A program made the translations under genes and the position numbers. DNA of 9,160 nt. It comes from Fibrobacter sp. UBA1313 (GTDB lineage Bacteria; Fibrobacterota; Fibrobacteria; Fibrobacterales; Fibrobacteraceae). The DNA is taken from NCBI GenBank assembly GCA_002307115.1, contig DBTP01000046.1, positions 1 to 9,160 on the forward strand, read 5' to 3'. The stretch's first letter is position 1. Each line of letters begins with the position of its first letter. Shown here piece after piece: positions 6,343 through 9,160 of the stretch. A model generated the notes under the pieces. It made no database searches. It had not been told where the DNA came from and was given only the letters and a program-made list of their open reading frames with translations.

Positions 6343-8178
6343 ATGGAATTTATGAATTGTGACGGAATAAATTTGGTAAAAAAAAGTTTAGCAATCAATC
6401 AATTGCAAACGTTTATGTGTGTTGTTGCGTTTTTGCTTATTGTGCCGAGGGCGGTTTTTGCCGATGGGCCTGTCATTGAAATGAACAATATGCCACCACC
6501 ACAAATTGCCCTCTTTTATCCAGAAGGTTCGATATCCGTTGGGACAAAAGTTACAATAAAGGTAATCATTCCCAAACGTTGGCACATAAATGCAAACATT
6601 GCGGCTGATGAATTTTTAAAACCCTCGACAATTGAAATTGCGGCGAAGGGTCTTACCTTTGATGCTCCCTTATGGCCCCCGGCACTAAAAGAATATAGCG
6701 ATGCCTTGGAACTCGAAAATCTGATTTTCAAAGATACGCTCCAAATATTAATTCCTGTAAAAAGTGTTTCACTAGGTTACGACTCCACGACGACCAACGT
6801 GACATTTGGGTATCAAGCTTGTAGCAACTTTATCTGTCTCGCGCCTAACCAAGTGCGAGCGACAGTCGGCAATAAAGCTCTGGGAGAGGAACAAGATAAA
6901 AGCTTGCTTCCTTCAAAAAAAAAATCTACTGAACCCTTAGCCCTTTTGCTTTTGTTCGCCTTTCTCGGTGGACTTATTCTCAATTTGATGCCCTGCGTTC
7001 TGCCGGTGCTTTCTTTAAAACTGTTTAGCCTAATTAAGCATTCCCGCGAATCCAAAAAACATCTCTTTGCTCTTGGATTGGCGCTGACCACAGGGGTGCT
7101 TATTTCCTTCTGGGTTCTCGCCGCATTAATTGTCATTGTGCGCATGGGGGGGGGCAATGCCGGCTGGGGAATGCAATTCCAGAGCATTGGTTTCATTGCC
7201 TTTATGGTTGCCATTCTTTTCACTTTCGCAACGAGCTTATTTGGAGCTTTCGAGGTTTGGCTCCCTAGTAAAACACTGACTCAAATGGACAAAGCAACCC
7301 ATAAAGACGGTATTCCCGGAGCTTTTTTCACAGGCATTCTTTTAGTCCTTCTCAGCACCCCTTGTTCTGCGCCCTTTTTGGGAACCGCTATGGGCTTCGC
7401 CTTTGGAGCCTCCATACCAATTCTTCTTTTATTCTTTACTGTCGCTGCATTGGGGCTCTCCTTCCCTTACCTCCTTGTGAGCGCATACCCTAAAGCTTTG
7501 AAAGTTTTTCCCAAACCGGGAGCTTGGATGCAAAAGCTTCAAAAAGTGATGGGGTTATTGCTTTTGGGAACTGCCGCATGGCTCTTGTGGATCGCCTTTG
7601 GGGTCACAGGCGAAAAAGGAATGACATCCATTTTGATTTTAGGAATTTCCTGTGGTATTTCTGGCGCTATTTTGGGTAAATTAGCCCCCCCTCACAAGCC
7701 CTTTTCCCGTGAACTCCTTGCGGCTGTGGTGCTCATTGCAGTGAATGTTTGCTTGTGGCTCTATGTTGTAGAACCCCGAATCCATGACGACTTGACTCAA
7801 AAAGCCAAAGCAACCGAAGTTCAAGCACTCGACAAAGAAGGTTGGTACCGTTATTCTCCTGAGTTAATGAAACATTTTGAAGCCGAGGGCCGCACTGTCT
7901 TTGTTGATGTTACCGCAAGTTGGTGTCTGACCTGCAAAGCAAATGAAGCGGCCATACTTGCTCGTGATACCGTGAATAACTTATTTGAGCATTATAACGT
8001 GGCTAAAGTTAAAGCCGATTGGACCACTCAAAATCAAGATATTAGTGACTTACTTATCCAATTAGGGAGAAGAGGGGTTCCCGTATACGCCATATTCCCA
8101 GGGTCTCATTTCGAAAATCCTATTGTCCTCCCAGAAATTCTTACAGTAGATGCAATTGAAGGTGGGCTCAAGGAATAA
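6343..8178 (+). CDS. dsbD: Thiol:disulfide interchange protein DsbD
   Basis: This is a 611-residue, three-domain electron carrier. It takes electrons from cytoplasmic thioredoxin across the inner membrane and delivers them to periplasmic thiol proteins. A signal peptide (about 1-40, probable cut after VFA) precedes the periplasmic alpha domain (about 50-180) with the cysteine pair C160 and C165 in YQACSNFICLAP. The membrane domain (about 198-480, eight or so helices) carries C218 in NLMPCVLPVLSLK and C341 in LLSTPCSAPFLG, the two membrane cysteines essential in E. coli DsbD. The C-terminal thioredoxin-like gamma domain has WCLTCK (C528, C531) and the usual cis-proline region GVPVY (P580). All six redox cysteines are present, so it should be functional. 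The start could be 6343 or Met4 at 6352; both lie before the signal peptide and neither has a strong ribosome site. A 10-A run (6915-6924) and a 9-G run (7146-7154) lie inside the gene. Confidence 0.95.
   Translation: MEFMNCDGINLVKKSLAINQLQTFMCVVAFLLIVPRAVFADGPVIEMNNMPPPQIALFYPEGSISVGTKVTIKVIIPKRWHINANIAADEFLKPSTIEIAAKGLTFDAPLWPPALKEYSDALELENLIFKDTLQILIPVKSVSLGYDSTTTNVTFGYQACSNFICLAPNQVRATVGNKALGEEQDKSLLPSKKKSTEPLALLLLFAFLGGLILNLMPCVLPVLSLKLFSLIKHSRESKKHLFALGLALTTGVLISFWVLAALIVIVRMGGGNAGWGMQFQSIGFIAFMVAILFTFATSLFGAFEVWLPSKTLTQMDKATHKDGIPGAFFTGILLVLLSTPCSAPFLGTAMGFAFGASIPILLLFFTVAALGLSFPYLLVSAYPKALKVFPKPGAWMQKLQKVMGLLLLGTAAWLLWIAFGVTGEKGMTSILILGISCGISGAILGKLAPPHKPFSRELLAAVVLIAVNVCLWLYVVEPRIHDDLTQKAKATEVQALDKEGWYRYSPELMKHFEAEGRTVFVDVTASWCLTCKANEAAILARDTVNNLFEHYNVAKVKADWTTQNQDISDLLIQLGRRGVPVYAIFPGSHFENPIVLPEILTVDAIEGGLKE
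6915..6924 (+). repeat. A10 tract at the alpha-domain / membrane-domain junction of dsbD
   Basis: Ten A bases encode the end of Ser191 and Lys192-Lys194 in the linker between the periplasmic alpha domain and the first membrane helix. Gaining one A leads to a TGA within three codons after the lysines, and losing one A leads to a TAG about five codons on. Either slip would therefore leave a signal peptide plus alpha domain without the membrane part. Slippage itself is inference. Confidence 0.6.
7146..7154 (+). repeat. G9 tract within the dsbD membrane domain
   Basis: Nine consecutive G bases encode the end of Met268 and Gly269-Gly271 in a loop after a membrane helix. Long G runs are prone to polymerase slippage and to sequencing error. 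It is in frame as given. Confidence 0.55.
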
Positions 8179-8231
8179 TGTTTGCTATTTGTAATATCCG
8201 CAATCCGTTCTAAAAACTTAGATTTACGCCC
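8179..8231 (+). other. Spacer between dsbD and the glycogen synthase gene
   Basis: The 53 bases contain no hairpin terminator and no Shine-Dalgarno before the ATG at 8232. A weak promoter-like pair (TTGTAA, 16 bases, TAAAAA) is possible but unconvincing. The two genes are in the same direction and may be read together. Confidence 0.4.
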
Positions 8232-9160
8232 ATGAAAGTAGCCTTGTTGACAAATGAATTCCCTCCAGAAATCTATGGAGGTGCTGGTATTCATGTTAAA
8301 TACCTTAGCCTTGAACTCCAAGAACTGTGTGAAGTGGAAGCTCGTTGTTTTGGTCTTCAAAATGATACCGAAAAGAATCTACACGCCCTTGGTTTTTCTC
8401 CAAAAATCAAAGGGCAACCCACCGATGGTCGATTCAACAAGATTTTGAATCCCTTGGATATTAATTTGCAATGGGCAGCATCGCTCCCCCCTGTGGACGT
8501 GATTCATTGCCATACTTGGTACAGCCATTTTGGTGGCGTTCTAGCAAGTCGTCTTTTAGAGTGTCCTCTTATTCTGACCACTCATTCTTTGGAACCTCAC
8601 CGCCCGTGGAAAAGCGAGCAATTGGGTGAAGGTGGGTACGCCATGAGTTGCTGGCTGGAGCGTTCCGCTTACGAAACGGCAGATGGGGTCATCGCCGTGA
8701 GCGAAGGCATGAAACGGGATGTCATGAAGCTTTACGGGGTGCCAGAAGATCGCGTTCAAGTGATCTACAACGGCATTGATCCCGATTTTTATACCCCGAC
8801 TTTTGATGATTCAATTCTTACCAAATATGGCATTGATCCCAACAAGCCATTTGTTCTTTTCGTGGGACGCATTACCCGTCAGAAAGGGATTTCTCAACTG
8901 ATTGATGCAATTCCTCACCTTATCCCAGGCGTACAAGTGGTTCTCTGCGCAGGCACCCCCGATACGCAAGAACTTGCTGAAGAATGCAAGACAAAGATTG
9001 CAACACTCCAAGCAACCCGTGAGGGTGTCATTTGGGTTCAAGAAATGATGCAGCACTCAGAACTTCGCGTGCTCTATTCTCACGCCACCGTTTTTGTGAC
9101 TCCTTCTCTTTACGAGCCTTTCGGAATTATCAATCTTGAAGCCATGAGTTGCGGAACCCC
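8232..9160 (+). CDS. Glycogen synthase, actinobacterial-type GT4 (GlgA/GlgM-like), 3' end missing
   Basis: The frame is open from the ATG at 8232 to the window edge (309 codons). The product is a GT-B retaining glycosyltransferase of family 4. Markers are the N-terminal loop FPPEIYGGAGIHV (10-22), CHTWYSHFGG (93-102), THSLEPHRPWKSEQLG (117-132), YETADGVIAVSEGM (147-160), the start of the second Rossmann domain FVGRITRQKGI (210-220, with the donor-binding Arg and Lys), and EPFGIINLE (295-303), the E-x7-E motif. These blocks match the 'glycogen synthase, Corynebacterium type' family rather than the classical GT5 GlgA. Members use ADP-glucose either to extend alpha-1,4-glucan or, as shown for the mycobacterial enzyme GlgM, to make maltose-1-phosphate. 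A full protein should have about 380-410 residues, so 70-100 are missing. No Shine-Dalgarno is visible; the start is fixed by the family-typical N-terminus MKVALLTNEFPPE. Confidence 0.93.
   Translation, partial: MKVALLTNEFPPEIYGGAGIHVKYLSLELQELCEVEARCFGLQNDTEKNLHALGFSPKIKGQPTDGRFNKILNPLDINLQWAASLPPVDVIHCHTWYSHFGGVLASRLLECPLILTTHSLEPHRPWKSEQLGEGGYAMSCWLERSAYETADGVIAVSEGMKRDVMKLYGVPEDRVQVIYNGIDPDFYTPTFDDSILTKYGIDPNKPFVLFVGRITRQKGISQLIDAIPHLIPGVQVVLCAGTPDTQELAEECKTKIATLQATREGVIWVQEMMQHSELRVLYSHATVFVTPSLYEPFGIINLEAMSCGT

Noticed and set aside
6813..7223. 136-residue minus-strand open frame inside dsbD
   Set aside because: It is antisense to a well-supported gene, has no domain or ribosome site, and looks like a codon-bias shadow.
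8178..8213. 11-codon reading frame starting at the TAATG that ends dsbD, with AAGGA upstream
   Set aside because: It is very short with no repeat of regulatory codons or attenuator structure; the purine run is probably chance at the end of dsbD.

Overview
The window reads as chromosomal DNA of a Gram-negative bacterium, most likely from the Fibrobacterota or a neighbouring FCB-group lineage. The support is a lipid A gene (lpxA), an outer-membrane type lipoprotein, and a large exported beta-propeller protein ending in a FlgD-like / type IX secretion (T9SS) sorting-type domain. Base composition is moderate, roughly 40-45% GC with local dips. The taxonomic call is inference from gene content. 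I see no rRNA, tRNA, CRISPR array, insertion sequence or phage gene. Coding density is very high: eight genes, no gap longer than about 55 bases.

Layout. At the left edge, lpxA runs leftward off the window. Only 27 bases away a family 2 glycosyltransferase gene starts rightward, and its 3' end overlaps the 3' end of a leftward gene group by 14 bases. In transcription order (right to left) that leftward group is: an ECF-type sigma factor, a 751-residue secreted beta-propeller protein with a C-terminal sorting-like domain (resembling PorZ in architecture), a 99-residue lipoprotein, and a tRNA nucleotidyltransferase (cca family). Spacings of 52 bases, 25 bases and a TAATG overlap suggest a single transcription unit. 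Divergent from the sigma gene, a dsbD-type thiol:disulfide reductase gene runs rightward, followed by the first 309 codons of an actinobacterial-type glycogen synthase (GT4 family, GlgA/GlgM-like) that runs off the right edge.

How they fit together. Much of the content concerns the cell envelope: lipid A synthesis (LpxA), a membrane-anchored glycosyltransferase, an exported propeller that may work with or be cargo of the T9SS, a lipoprotein, and delivery of reducing power to the periplasm (DsbD). The sigma factor is the only regulator seen and probably drives its own operon, but no anti-sigma gene is adjacent. The cca and glycogen genes are housekeeping or metabolic neighbours.

Points deserving a second look are the PorZ-like protein coupled to an ECF sigma factor, a tRNA nucleotidyltransferase whose HD domain appears to have lost its catalytic residues, a 10-A tract at the domain junction of dsbD where either one-base slip gives an immediate stop, a symmetric AT palindrome between two divergent start codons that lack Shine-Dalgarno sites, and a glycogen synthase of the actinobacterial type. 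I found no clear candidate for an entirely new multi-gene system.
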